From Pandoraea sputorum (GTDB lineage Bacteria; Pseudomonadota; Gammaproteobacteria; Burkholderiales; Burkholderiaceae): 64,000 bases of DNA. The stretch lies in assembly GCF_000814845.2 (NCBI RefSeq), contig NZ_CP010431.2:3410001-3474000 (forward strand), given 5' to 3'. Below are positions 21,875-31,248 of the stretch, one piece after another (the stretch's first letter is position 1; the number at the start of each line of letters is the position of its first letter). The notes under the pieces were generated by a model. The model had not been told where the DNA came from, made no database searches, and saw only the letters and a list, made by a program, of their open reading frames with translations. A program made the position numbers and the translations under genes.

Positions 21875-22273
21875 TCAGGCGACGCCCTCGCTCCCCTCAT
21901 CGATCAGACCGTGCCGGATGGCGTAGCCGATCAGTTCCGCACTGTCGCCGAGCGCGAGCTTATCCAGAATATGGGCGACATGTGATGCGACCGTCCGCTC
22001 GCTCAGATGCAGCGCGTGGGCGACCTCGTTGACGGCCAGGCCGTCGACCAGCATATGAAACACTTCGTTTTCACGAACCGACAAACTGCAATGTCTCGCA
22101 TCGTTGTCCCGCGCATCGGTCTCCGAGCGCGTTCGTGGTCTGCGATGCAAGGCCCGCGGTGGATCATGGCGCGCGCCTTCACCGGACACCTTGCCTATCC
22201 GGCCAACGTCGCGCCACCCTGCGTCGGAAACCGCCCGCGTGACTGCACGGCCTCGTCCGCTTACCAGTTTCAT
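21875..22273 (-). CDS. Short LuxR-type HTH regulator without a receiver domain
   Basis: A 132-residue protein whose C-terminal half is a LuxR/GerE helix-turn-helix (residues about 64-125): LSVRENEVFHMLVDGLAVNE, then VAHALHLSERTVASHVAHIL. The first 60 residues are Arg-rich and have no recognisable receiver, PAS or autoinducer domain. The ATG at 22273 has a perfect GGAGG 5 bases upstream, which supports a real gene. It lies 289 bp downstream of the diguanylate cyclase on the same strand. Target and signal are unknown. Confidence 0.75.
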   Translation of the reverse strand: MKLVSGRGRAVTRAVSDAGWRDVGRIGKVSGEGARHDPPRALHRRPRTRSETDARDNDARHCSLSVRENEVFHMLVDGLAVNEVAHALHLSERTVASHVAHILDKLALGDSAELIGYAIRHGLIDEGSEGVA

Positions 22274-22562
22274 GCCCGCCTCCTTTTACGAAGACTTTCG
22301 AAACCTCCTGAAGACATCCCCACACCCGACCGGCAGCGGCCGCGCGAACGACCACCGAGCACATCGCCGACAACGGGCGTCGCTCATTGTGCGTCAGACA
22401 ATCGACGCTCGTAACTTCAGGGAAGATGATCGCTGACGCGCTTTCGATTGCCTGCGCCTAACGCAAGGGAACGGTTGACGCAACGATGCGGCACCCCCAG
22501 TGAGCGCCCGCTTACGACATCCAGGCAGGCACCCACCCATTGCACGAGTCCATCGCACCCGC

Positions 22563-24536
22563 TTATGGCGCGCGTTCGGCGTTGCCGTGGCTGAGGACGA
22601 ATCGCCCCCGTCCGCCGTGCTTCGCTTCGTAGAGGGCGCGATCGGCCGCTTCGAACAGCATATCGGGCGTTTTGTCTTCGTTGCGCGCGACCATCGCCAC
22701 ACCGACGCAAGCACCCACTGACACTTCACCGACCGAGAGCATCATCGGACGCGACGCTGCATCGAGAATGGCCATCGCCGCGCGTTCGACGTCGAGCAAG
22801 TCCTGCACGTCGCGCATGATCACGGCGAATTCGTCGCCCCCGAAGCGGGCAATCACATCCCCCTCGCGCACGCTCGCGAGCAATCGTTTCGCGAGACGCC
22901 GAAGCAACTCGTCGCCCAGCGAATGACCCCAGGTATCGTTGACCACCTTGAAGCGATCCAGATCGACGAACAACAGTGCCTGTGCACCCGCCCCTTCGCG
23001 CGCGCGACGCACCGCGCCCGACAACGCCTGATCGAAGCCCTTGCGATTGAGCAGGCCCGTCAGATGGTCCGTATGCGACTCGCGACGCCAGCGCCGCTCG
23101 TTCGAGCGCTCGACGGTGATATCACGCACGAACACGTGAACGCCGGCCAGCACGTTATGTGTTGCCCACTCCGGCTGATAGCTCACTTCGAAGCATCGAT
23201 AGGCCGAGTCTTCACCGAAGTCCCAAACAAACGTGGCCACCTCGCCAGCGAAGGCACGCGCGAGATGTGGCGCGAACTCGCGATACAGCGACGGCCCGAG
23301 CAACTCACGTGCCGTCACGCCAAGAATGCGGTCTCTCGGACGCCGCAGCCGCACCTCGCACGCGCGGTTCACAAAGGCAAACCGCTCGTCGCCATCCAGA
23401 AACGCGACGAGATACGGCACCCGGTCCGCCACTTCCTGCATCCGCCGCACGTGCGCACGCGCCGCCTCACGTGACATTTCAAGTGCTTCCGTGCGTTCGC
23501 TCAGTTGCTCCATCATGGTGCGGAACGTGTTCGCGAGCGCCCCGATTTCGTCGGCACGCTGCACGGGCAACGATTGCACCGCGCGCATGTCGCCAGCGCT
23601 GCGCTCGACCAGATCGCGCAGCGTGTCGAGCGGACGCAGCAAGCGCCGCGCCACCCACCACATCACGAGTGCCGCAATGCCGATCGCGGCGATGGCCAGC
23701 AGCACCACCTGACGCCGAACGCGAGAAATCGGATCGAACGCCTCTGCCCCGGGCAGCACCGCCACGACGTTCCAGCCGGTTGTCGACATCGGGGCGCGTG
23801 CCACCAGCGGATGCATATGGACGATGTCGTTCGAACCGGAATCGCGCACGCCGCACATCGTCTGCACCGGGCCGACGGGCGTCAGAATCTTGGTGACGTC
23901 CGCCTGAATGACGTAGCGCGGCGGCGTCTCGTTCGTGATCAGGCAGTACCGCCCCGTCTCACCGACACTGTTGCTGGCGAGATCGACGATAAAGTTCTGA
24001 CGCAACAGATTGACCGCGCCGCCGACAACGGCGATCACCTTGCCCTGCGCGTTTGTCACCGGCACGGCGAGGACGATGCCCGGTGAAGCGGTGATCTTGC
24101 CCGCAATCACACTGGACGCCGATTGCGGCGCGCCCGCCAGCAACTGCCGGAAGTAGTCGCGGTCAGCGATATTGATGGGCGTTGCAGCGAAGGTGGAGTC
24201 GTAGAACAGATGACCGTCAGGCGCGGCCACGAAGATCGTATTGAACGTCTCCGGCATCGACACCGAGCGCGCCACGAAGGTCTCGAACTGCTCGGGCGTC
24301 ATGGCGGCGGGGTCGCCGATATTGCGCGCCATGCGGTGCAGCTCGATGAATTTGGCGCGCAGCTTGTCGTCTAGCTGATCGGCCGCGAGCTTGACATGCG
24401 TGTCCAGCTGCGCCTGCATCGAGCTTCGCAACTCGCCATAGACGAAAAACTCGATCCCGACGGCCAATCCGACGATCAATATCATCGAGACGAGTGCTGT
24501 CGCCGCTGCGACCCGTCCCTTCAACGACTTCACCAT
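22563..24536 (-). CDS. Membrane-bound diguanylate cyclase (Cache-HAMP-PAS-GGDEF)
   Basis: A 657-residue sensor enzyme that would make cyclic di-GMP from GTP. Order: transmembrane helix (about 10-30), a periplasmic double-Cache-like region to about 270, a second transmembrane helix (VVLLAIAAIGIAALVMWWVA), HAMP, a PAS domain (about 365-480) and GGDEF. The catalytic motif GGDEF is intact at 566-570. The inhibitory I-site RxxD (REGD, 557-560) lies exactly five residues before it, so product feedback inhibition is likely. No EAL domain is present. The Cache domain suggests a small-molecule ligand. Confidence 0.92.
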   Translation of the reverse strand: MVKSLKGRVAAATALVSMILIVGLAVGIEFFVYGELRSSMQAQLDTHVKLAADQLDDKLRAKFIELHRMARNIGDPAAMTPEQFETFVARSVSMPETFNTIFVAAPDGHLFYDSTFAATPINIADRDYFRQLLAGAPQSASSVIAGKITASPGIVLAVPVTNAQGKVIAVVGGAVNLLRQNFIVDLASNSVGETGRYCLITNETPPRYVIQADVTKILTPVGPVQTMCGVRDSGSNDIVHMHPLVARAPMSTTGWNVVAVLPGAEAFDPISRVRRQVVLLAIAAIGIAALVMWWVARRLLRPLDTLRDLVERSAGDMRAVQSLPVQRADEIGALANTFRTMMEQLSERTEALEMSREAARAHVRRMQEVADRVPYLVAFLDGDERFAFVNRACEVRLRRPRDRILGVTARELLGPSLYREFAPHLARAFAGEVATFVWDFGEDSAYRCFEVSYQPEWATHNVLAGVHVFVRDITVERSNERRWRRESHTDHLTGLLNRKGFDQALSGAVRRAREGAGAQALLFVDLDRFKVVNDTWGHSLGDELLRRLAKRLLASVREGDVIARFGGDEFAVIMRDVQDLLDVERAAMAILDAASRPMMLSVGEVSVGACVGVAMVARNEDKTPDMLFEAADRALYEAKHGGRGRFVLSHGNAERAP

Positions 24537-24870
24537 GCTGGCCCGTACGAGAGTAGCTTTTGTTTTGCTTTCGCTTATTTTTGCGAGAGATTACCACCCG
24601 AAACGGCACATTTTCAGGAAACTTGAGAAATATTCGACGCCCGGTTGACGCCTGCACGTGGCATCCCCATCGGCACCGATGAGTGACATCGATAGCGGAT
24701 GGATAACGGCGCGACCCGAACCCGTCGTAAAATTGCGCATCCAACGCGCCACGATGGTGCAAACCGGCAAGACCGAAGAAATTTTTCCTGCCGCCTCACC
24801 GAGAGCTGCGCCGGGCGGAAATCCCCGCCGGCGTGCTTCGTGACCCGACTTGCCCGACCCGAATTCATTC
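24537..24870. other. Divergent promoter region between the diguanylate cyclase gene and mutS
   Basis: About 330 bases with an A/T-rich stretch near 24545-24630, which is unusual against the GC-rich background and fits promoters for both genes. Short open frames here have no family character. No confident -35/-10 pair could be fixed by eye. Confidence 0.4.
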
Positions 24871-27585
24871 ATGACGAGCACCCAAGCGACTCCCGCGGCA
24901 CCGGCCGCAGCCACTGCGACACCCGCCATGACGCCGATGATGCAGCAGTACACGCGCATCAAGGCCGAGCATCCGAACATGCTGGTCTTCTACCGCATGG
25001 GCGATTTCTACGAACTCTTCCACGACGACGCCGCCAAAGCCGCGCGCCTGCTCGACCTCACACTCACCGCCCGCGGGCAATCCGGCGGCCAGCCGATCCG
25101 CATGGCCGGCGTGCCGCATCACGCCGTCGAGCAGTACCTCGGCAAGCTGGTCAAGCTCGGCGAATCCGTCGCCATCTGCGAGCAGATCGGTGATCCGGCG
25201 ACCTCCAAGGGGCCGGTCGAGCGTAAGGTCGTACGTATCGTCACCCCCGGCACGCTCACGGATGCCGCGCTGCTCAGCGACAAAGTCGATCAATACCTGC
25301 TCGCCGTGCAGATGCCGCCCGCGAGACGCGCCAGCGAACGCATGGCGGGGCTGGCATGGCTGTCGCTGGCTAGCGGCGAATTGCGCCTGATGGAAGTCGC
25401 CGCCGACAAACTGCCGCGCGAACTCGAACGCATCCGTCCCGCGGAAACGTTGGTACCCGACAGCGCCGTCGAAGCCTTTGGCAGCTTCTCGCTCGGCACC
25501 ACGACGCGCGTACCCGACTGGCATTTCGATACCGCCGCCGGCACGCAACGACTGCGCGACCAGTTGGGTGTTGCCAGCCTGACGGCGTTCGGTTGCGACG
25601 GTCTCGATCCCGCGCTGGGCGCAGCAGGTGCGTTATTGCAGTACGCAGCCGCCACACAAGGTCAATCGCTGCGACATGTGCAAAGTCTGAACGTGGAGCG
25701 AGAAGCGGCCTATATTGGTCTTGACGCCGCCACACGCCGTAATCTGGAACTCACGGAGACCCTGCGCGGCACCGAATCGCCCACGCTGCTCTCGCTGCTC
25801 GACACCTGCGGTACGACGATGGGCAGCCGCCTGATGCGTCACTGGCTGCACCACCCGATGCGCGATCAGCAAGTGCCGCAGTCGCGTCAGTTGGCGATTG
25901 CGACGCTGCTCGAAGGCCCCGGTACGTGGCGCGCCCTCAACAGCGAACTGCGTCACGTCGCCGACGTCGAGCGGATTACCGCGCGTCTGGCGTTGCTGAC
26001 GGCGCGTCCGCGCGATCTGTCGAGCCTGCGCGATGCGCTGCGACGTCTGCCCGAGCTGCACACCACCTTGCGTGCGGTCGAAGCGCGCTCGCCGCTGCTG
26101 GCCATCCTGCACGAAGACCTCGCGATTCCGGACGATGCGCTCGCGCTGCTGACGAGCGCCGTCGCCGAAGAGCCCGCGGCCATGCTGCGCGACGGCGGTG
26201 TCATCGCGCGCGGCCACGATGCCGATCTCGACGAACTGCGCGACATTTCCGAGAACTGCGGCCAGTTCCTCGTCGATCTGGAAACGCGCGAACGCGCGCG
26301 CACCGGCATCAACAATCTGCGCGTCGAGTTCAATAAAGTGCACGGCTTCTACATCGAAGTCACGCGCGGTCAGACCGACAAGGTGCCGGACGACTATCGC
26401 CGCCGTCAGACGCTCAAGAACGCCGAGCGTTACATCACGCCGGAACTGAAGACGTTCGAGGACAAGGCACTGTCGGCGCAGGAGCGCTCGCTCGCGCGCG
26501 AGAAGATGCTCTACGACGCACTGCTGCAATCGCTTCTGCCGCACATCACCGAGTTCAAACGTATTGCGCAGGCGCTCGCGCAGCTCGACGTACTGGCGTC
26601 GCTCGCCGAGCGCGCCGAAACGCTCGGCTGGGTGAAGCCCGAACTGGTGCAAGACCGTGTGGTCGACATTCGTCAGGGCCGTCATCCTGTCGTCGAACAG
26701 CAAGTCGAGCGTTTCATCGCGAACGATTGCTCGCTGGGCGATCCACGTCGGTTGCTGCTGATCACCGGCCCGAACATGGGCGGTAAGTCGACGTTCATGC
26801 GTCAGACCGCATTGATCGCGCTGCTGGCGTACGTCGGCTGCTACGTGCCTGCCGAAGCCGTGCGACTCGGGCCGCTCGACGCGATCTTCACGCGTATCGG
26901 CGCGTCGGACGACCTCGCGGGCGGTCGCTCGACGTTCATGGTCGAGATGACCGAATCGGCAGCGATTCTGCACACAGCCACCGATCAGAGCCTTGTGCTG
27001 ATGGATGAAATCGGACGCGGCACGTCGACCTTCGACGGTCTCGCGCTCGCATGGGCCATCGCTCGTCACCTGCTCGGCCACAACCGGTGCTACACCCTCT
27101 TCGCCACGCACTATTTCGAACTGACGCAATTGCCCGACGAGTTCCCGCAATGCGCGAACGTGCACCTGTCGGCGGTAGAACACGGCGAAGGGATCGTGTT
27201 CCTGCACGCCGTGCAGGATGGCCCCGCAAGCCAGAGTTACGGCTTGCAAGTGGCGCAACTCGCGGGTGTACCGATGCCGGTCATTCGCGCGGCACGCAAG
27301 CATCTCGCGCTGCTCGAACAACAGGCACTCGATCCCGCTGCGCCTCAACTCGATCTGTTTGCGCCGCGCGCGGCCGTTGAGCCGATCGAAGAGGATGCGG
27401 ACGACGACGCCATGACACCGCACGCAAACGGCGCGGGAGCGCAAAGTGCCCCTGCTCTCGACCCCGCGTCGGAAGCGGCGCTGGCACGTCTGGCGGAAAT
27501 CGATCCGGACGATCTGCGTCCGCGCGAAGCGCTCGATCTTCTGTATGAACTGCGAGGCCTGATACGCGGGCGCACGCACGACTGA
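24871..27585 (+). CDS. mutS: DNA mismatch repair protein MutS
   Basis: A 904-residue mismatch-recognition ATPase. The N-terminal domain has [11 protein letters not shown] with the Phe-x-Glu that stacks on the mispair. The ABC-type ATPase has Walker [10 protein letters not shown] at 633-641, then [14 protein letters not shown] and [16 protein letters not shown] (Walker B). A poorly conserved acidic linker precedes the C-terminal tetramerisation segment ([18 protein letters not shown]). I chose the ATG at 24871; a TTG at 24850 in frame would add seven residues. The start is preceded by a divergent promoter region. Confidence 0.98.
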   Translation: MTSTQATPAAPAAATATPAMTPMMQQYTRIKAEHPNMLVFYRMGDFYELFHDDAAKAARLLDLTLTARGQSGGQPIRMAGVPHHAVEQYLGKLVKLGESVAICEQIGDPATSKGPVERKVVRIVTPGTLTDAALLSDKVDQYLLAVQMPPARRASERMAGLAWLSLASGELRLMEVAADKLPRELERIRPAETLVPDSAVEAFGSFSLGTTTRVPDWHFDTAAGTQRLRDQLGVASLTAFGCDGLDPALGAAGALLQYAAATQGQSLRHVQSLNVEREAAYIGLDAATRRNLELTETLRGTESPTLLSLLDTCGTTMGSRLMRHWLHHPMRDQQVPQSRQLAIATLLEGPGTWRALNSELRHVADVERITARLALLTARPRDLSSLRDALRRLPELHTTLRAVEARSPLLAILHEDLAIPDDALALLTSAVAEEPAAMLRDGGVIARGHDADLDELRDISENCGQFLVDLETRERARTGINNLRVEFNKVHGFYIEVTRGQTDKVPDDYRRRQTLKNAERYITPELKTFEDKALSAQERSLAREKMLYDALLQSLLPHITEFKRIAQALAQLDVLASLAERAETLGWVKPELVQDRVVDIRQGRHPVVEQQVERFIANDCSLGDPRRLLLITGPNMGGKSTFMRQTALIALLAYVGCYVPAEAVRLGPLDAIFTRIGASDDLAGGRSTFMVEMTESAAILHTATDQSLVLMDEIGRGTSTFDGLALAWAIARHLLGHNRCYTLFATHYFELTQLPDEFPQCANVHLSAVEHGEGIVFLHAVQDGPASQSYGLQVAQLAGVPMPVIRAARKHLALLEQQALDPAAPQLDLFAPRAAVEPIEEDADDDAMTPHANGAGAQSAPALDPASEAALARLAEIDPDDLRPREALDLLYELRGLIRGRTHD

Positions 27586-27607
27586 CGCCACACCCGCACC
27601 CGCCCAT

Positions 27608-28957
27608 ATGTCGAGCCTTCGTCCTCCACACGTCACGAATGACACCCGTACCGGCCTGCTGATCGCGTGTCTCGTGACGTTGGTGCTGGCGCTTGCCCCG
27701 ATATCGGCGATAGCGGCGACAACCGCATCCGGCAGTGCAAAGGCGTCGACCCGCACCGCCGCGAAGACACAACCCAAGGCACCGGCCAAGCCGCCGCCTT
27801 TCGAGTTCGCGGTGCTCGGCAATACCCCGTTCAACAGCACTGAGGTGCCCATCACGCGCAGTGTGCTAGCGAGCATTGGCGACACCCCGGCGGCGTTCGT
27901 CGTGCACGCAGGCAATCTCAAAAGCGTTTCGGAATCGTGCCGCGACGACCTCCTCACGCAGCGTCTGAGCCTGCTGGCCAGCTCACCCAAGCCGATGATC
28001 TACGTGCCCGGCGCGAACGACTGGGCCGATTGCGAACGTGCAACGGACGGCAGTTACAACCCGGTGGAGCGGCTCGACTTCCTGCGCGATCACGCCTTCG
28101 ACGACGACGCGCTACTGGGCCCCGGTCCCGTCGGCTATGCGCAGTTCGACCTCACGCGTCAGAGCGACATGGCGCGCTTTCGGCAGTATCACGAGAACGT
28201 GCGATGGTTTTATCGCGGCGTGGTTTTCGTCGGCGTGAATCTTCCGGGCAACAACAATAACTATCGCTCGGCAGGCGGTCGGAATGGTGAGCATGAAGAC
28301 CGGGTGATTGCGACGCGCATCTGGCTGCAACACGCGCTCGTCTACGCGCAGCAGAAGGACGCGCTCGGCATCGTCGTCATTGCGCAGGCCGACCCGGAGT
28401 TCGAGCCAGCGCGCGGCGGCGGACTGGGCGGTCTCTTTTCGGATCGTGCGGGGCGTCGCGGCGTGGACGGTTATAAGGATTTCCGCACGCAGTTGCAACG
28501 CCTGGCGGCGCGCTTCAAAGGGCCGATTCTGCTGATCGACAGCGGCAAGACGATGCATCACTCGCAACCCTTGCGCGATGCTCATGGCGCACTGGTGAAG
28601 ACGTTCACGCAGCTAAGCACCTTCGGGTCTCCTACGAGCAATCGATGGGTGCGCGTACACGTCGATCCCCGAACGTCTCAGCTATTTCGCTTCGAGAGCG
28701 CACTCCTGCCGCCGAACAGCACGGCCACGCCAACGGCCAGCAGTCCGCGCAGTAGCGGTGCGACAGCCGCACAAGGTGCCGCCTCGGGGCAGACGCGGCA
28801 CGGGCGACAACAGGCAGCGGCGTGTATGCACCGGCTGCTGCGGTGCCCGGGACTGCGCCCACAGGCCATGCCACGCCGTCGGCCAACCCTGCATCAACGC
28901 CCACCGCAACCCCTGCATCCGTGCCCTACGCGGTGCTCTACCCGGCCTCTGGCCTGA
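27608..28957 (+). CDS. Secreted metallophosphoesterase-like protein, frameshifted near its C-terminus
   Basis: A 449-codon frame with a signal peptide (TGLLIACLVTLVLALAPISAIA) and a Lys/Ala/Thr linker, then a calcineurin-like fold resembling a family that reads GDTPY, GDIKSG and GDNEWTDC. Here the motifs are GNTPFNSTE, HAGNLKSVSESC and PGANDWADC, so Asn or Ala stands where Asp is usual. From residue about 394 the frame turns Arg/Pro-rich and implausible, while the -1 frame continues as an Ala/Pro/Thr-rich domain to a TGA at 29061. The shift lies at or near the G4 run at 28786-28789. The gene starts 22 bp after mutS. The protein could be an inactive phosphoesterase; the family call is from memory. 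Confidence 0.7.
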   Translation: MSSLRPPHVTNDTRTGLLIACLVTLVLALAPISAIAATTASGSAKASTRTAAKTQPKAPAKPPPFEFAVLGNTPFNSTEVPITRSVLASIGDTPAAFVVHAGNLKSVSESCRDDLLTQRLSLLASSPKPMIYVPGANDWADCERATDGSYNPVERLDFLRDHAFDDDALLGPGPVGYAQFDLTRQSDMARFRQYHENVRWFYRGVVFVGVNLPGNNNNYRSAGGRNGEHEDRVIATRIWLQHALVYAQQKDALGIVVIAQADPEFEPARGGGLGGLFSDRAGRRGVDGYKDFRTQLQRLAARFKGPILLIDSGKTMHHSQPLRDAHGALVKTFTQLSTFGSPTSNRWVRVHVDPRTSQLFRFESALLPPNSTATPTASSPRSSGATAAQGAASGQTRHGRQQAAACMHRLLRCPGLRPQAMPRRRPTLHQRPPQPLHPCPTRCSTRPLA

Positions 28958-29150
28958 CGACCAATACCGCCATCAGTCTGGATCCGAACGAGGGCGTCAT
29001 GCCGATCGGCCCCGCGATGCTCCCGAGAGCGTCGTCTCGCAGTAGCGCGCACGGCAACTGAGCCGGTTTGCATCATCGATTCGGATCAGGCCCAAGTTTC
29101 CGTCCGCCTCACGCGCCTCCGCTGGGCGCAAATACACGTCCTAAAAATGC

Positions 29151-29201
29151 AAACGCCGGACAGGCGCATCGCATTTCACGATGCACCTGTCCGGCGTTTT
29201 T
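29151..29201. terminator. Strong bidirectional terminator
   Basis: AAACGCCGGACAGG (29151-29164) pairs with CCTGTCCGGCGTTT (29186-29199), and GCATCG/CGATGC (29166-29171 and 29179-29184) continue the stem. T5 follows on the plus strand, and an A-rich stretch precedes it for the minus strand. It serves the mutS-side transcript and the convergent slyD-like gene. Confidence 0.88.
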
Positions 29202-29255
29202 GCTCATGCTGCTCGCAGGCTTCGCGTCACGAGTGACGCTCAGCTTGTACCGCGA

Positions 29256-29783
29256 TTAATGCAGCGTGGGCGCGTCGTCTTCGTCCTCGTCGACGATCTC
29301 GAGACCCGACGCGCCATGCGCATGCTGGTGCTCGATTTCCTCTTCGGTGGCCTGACGCACGTCAGTCACCTTCAGTTCGAAGCGCAGTGCCATGCCCGCG
29401 AGCGGGTGGTTGCCGTCGAGTACGACCTTGTCGTCGGCCACGTCGGTCACCGTGTAGATCAGCGTGTCGGCCTCTTCGTCACCATCTTCCGGCGTGCCTT
29501 CGAACTGCATGCCGACTTCGAGCGGTTCCGGGAAACGGCCGCGCTCTTCGATCTTGATCAGCTCGGAATCGTAGTCGCCGAAGGCGTCCGTCGGTTCCAG
29601 TTGCAGTTGGGTCTCAAAGCCGACGTCCTGGCCATCGAGCGCTTCCTCGATCTTGGGGAACGTGCCATCATAGCCGCCGTGCAGATAGACCATCGGCTCG
29701 GCGCCGCTTTCTTCGATCAGGTTGCCCTGAGCGTCCGACAACTTGTAAGTCACCGAGACGACGGTATTCTTTTCGATCTTCAT
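29256..29783 (-). CDS. slyD: FKBP-type peptidyl-prolyl isomerase, SlyD-like
   Basis: A 175-residue protein of the two-domain SlyD/FKBP architecture: an FKBP core (KNTVVSVTYKLSDAQGNLIEESG, then PMVYLHGGYDGTFPKIEEALDGQ) with an inserted IF chaperone domain, ending in LAGMALRFELKVTDVR. The His-rich metal-binding tail of E. coli SlyD is reduced to HQHAHG followed by an acidic end. The start at 29783 (MKIEKNTVV) is chosen because the upstream in-frame part overlaps the divergent gene. Folding chaperone function is inferred from family. Confidence 0.9.
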   Translation of the reverse strand: MKIEKNTVVSVTYKLSDAQGNLIEESGAEPMVYLHGGYDGTFPKIEEALDGQDVGFETQLQLEPTDAFGDYDSELIKIEERGRFPEPLEVGMQFEGTPEDGDEEADTLIYTVTDVADDKVVLDGNHPLAGMALRFELKVTDVRQATEEEIEHQHAHGASGLEIVDEDEDDAPTLH

Positions 29784-29824
29784 CAAACTCTCCGAAAAAC
29801 AGCCCGCATTATACGCGCAGCCGT

Positions 29825-31069
29825 ATGACAGCGGCCCGGCTCCTACGAATGACGACCTCTCGCTCCCCATTGCCGTTGCTCGGCGACCTCGCTCCCGACG
29901 CTTTCATGAAGCGCTATTGGCACAAGCGCCCGTTGCTCATCCGTCAGGCGATCCCCGGCTTTTCCGCACCGCTCTCGCGTGAGGCGCTATTCGCCCTTGC
30001 TGCGCAGGACGACGTCGAATCCCGCCTCATCACCCATGCGCGCAAACGCTGGCAACTCGATCACGGCCCGTTCGATATCGACGATCTGCCGCCGCTCACG
30101 CGCAAGCAATGGACGCTCCTCGTGCAGGGCGTGAATCTTCACGCGCCCGCCGTCGACGCCCTCATGCAACAGTTTCGCTTCATTCCCGACGCGCGTCTCG
30201 ACGACGTGATGATCAGCTACGCGACCGATGGCGGCGGCGTCGGCCCGCACCTCGATTCGTACGACGTGTTTCTGCTGCAAGCGCACGGCAAGCGACGCTG
30301 GCGCATCGGACCGCAGCGCGACACGACATGGCTGGAAAACGTACCGCTGCGCATTCTGAAAAACTTCGAAGCCGAAGAGGAATGGGTACTGGAGCCAGGC
30401 GACATGCTGTATCTGCCCCCGGGCTACGCACACGATGGCGTGGCCGAGGGTGAGTGCATGACGTACTCCATCGGATTCCGCGCGCCCCTCGAACAGGAGA
30501 TGCTTCAGAACTTCCTGTATTACCTCGCGGAAAATGCTGGCGATCTGCCGTTTGCGCGTCATTTCGCTGGGCGATACGCAGATCCGAAGCAACCCGCCGT
30601 CAAACATCCCGCTGCACTGCCCGATGCGATGATCGACACACTCGTCTCGCAGCTTGAACGTGTGCGCTGGGGACAAAAGGAAGTCGAAGATTTCCTTGGA
30701 CGCTGGCTCAGCGAACCGAAGTCGCATGTGTTCTTCGATCCGCCTGAGAAGCCCCTTTCGACGTCACGCTTCGTGCACGAAGTATCTGCACGAGGTCTGA
30801 CGCTCTCGCCGAAGACGCAATTGTTGTATCGACGCAACCGCTACTTCATCAACGGCGAACCACTTGAAGTGCCTGTCGCGGCGCTCTCTACGTTACGAAT
30901 CCTTGCAGACCAGCGCGAGCTGAATGCAGCGAAATGTGCGAATTTCGAGCAAAAAGACCAAGAAATCGTTGAAATTCTGTACGATTGGTATGCTTCGGGA
31001 TGGCTGCTGCTTGGACCCGACGCGAAAGGCGTGCGAAAGTTGCGCGCCGTAAGGAAAAAAGCGGGGTAA
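29825..31069 (+). CDS. JmjC/cupin-type ribosomal-protein hydroxylase (RoxA/YcfD family)
   Basis: A 414-residue Fe(II)/2-oxoglutarate oxygenase. The N-terminal MKRYWHKRPLLIRQAIPGF and the metal motif HLDSYDVFLLQAHGKRRWRIG with a distal His in the GYAHDGVAEGECMTYSIGFR segment match YcfD/RoxA, which hydroxylates an arginine of ribosomal protein L16. The C-terminal dimerisation and winged-helix regions are present. Residue 9 is an alternative Met start. The gene diverges from slyD with only 41 bp between starts, so the two promoters overlap. Substrate is inferred from homology. Confidence 0.87.
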   Translation: MTAARLLRMTTSRSPLPLLGDLAPDAFMKRYWHKRPLLIRQAIPGFSAPLSREALFALAAQDDVESRLITHARKRWQLDHGPFDIDDLPPLTRKQWTLLVQGVNLHAPAVDALMQQFRFIPDARLDDVMISYATDGGGVGPHLDSYDVFLLQAHGKRRWRIGPQRDTTWLENVPLRILKNFEAEEEWVLEPGDMLYLPPGYAHDGVAEGECMTYSIGFRAPLEQEMLQNFLYYLAENAGDLPFARHFAGRYADPKQPAVKHPAALPDAMIDTLVSQLERVRWGQKEVEDFLGRWLSEPKSHVFFDPPEKPLSTSRFVHEVSARGLTLSPKTQLLYRRNRYFINGEPLEVPVAALSTLRILADQRELNAAKCANFEQKDQEIVEILYDWYASGWLLLGPDAKGVRKLRAVRKKAG

Positions 31070-31084
31070 ATCCGCGAGATTGAC

Positions 31085-31113
31085 GTGACGCGTTGGGGAA
31101 AACCCAATATAAT
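31085..31113 (+). promoter_or_regulatory. Putative sigma-70 promoter of the alanine-rich lipoprotein gene
   Basis: GTGACG (31085-31090) and a consensus TATAAT (31108-31113) are separated by exactly 17 bases. Transcription would start near 31120, giving a leader of about 130 bases before the lipoprotein start. A TTGACG at 31080 has a 22-base spacing and is less likely. Confidence 0.65.
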
Positions 31114-31141
31114 TTCTCGCCAAGCAGCTTGCATGACCAAG

Positions 31142-31200
31142 GGTAATCCTCAATTGCCAATGTCTCGCAATCGGCTTTGCGCTGGCAAGAGCGTATTACC
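31142..31200 (+). ncRNA. Structured 5' leader element (nested stems)
   Basis: Three nested pairs are visible: GGTAAT (31142-31147) with ATTACC (31195-31200), TTGCCA (31154-31159) with TGGCAA (31183-31188), and CGCAA (31166-31170) with TTGCG (31177-31181) around a 6-base loop. The outer internal loop is symmetric (6/6). It lies in the leader predicted from the promoter at 31085-31113 and ends about 36 bases before the ribosome site (AAAAGGA). It matches no riboswitch I recognise; it could be a cis-regulatory RNA or a translational-stability element. Confidence 0.45.
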
Positions 31201-31248
31201 GTAACTAATATTCAATTCGCTTGTCTTCTACCATAAAAGGACGTGATC

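Noticed and set aside
25633-27990. A 785-codon open frame opposite mutS
   Set aside because: It is a shadow of the mutS coding sequence, with an Arg/Gln-rich composition and no ribosome site.
31080-31113. A TTGACG-TATAAT promoter with 22-base spacing
   Set aside because: The spacing is too long for sigma-70; GTGACG at 31085 has the correct 17 bases.
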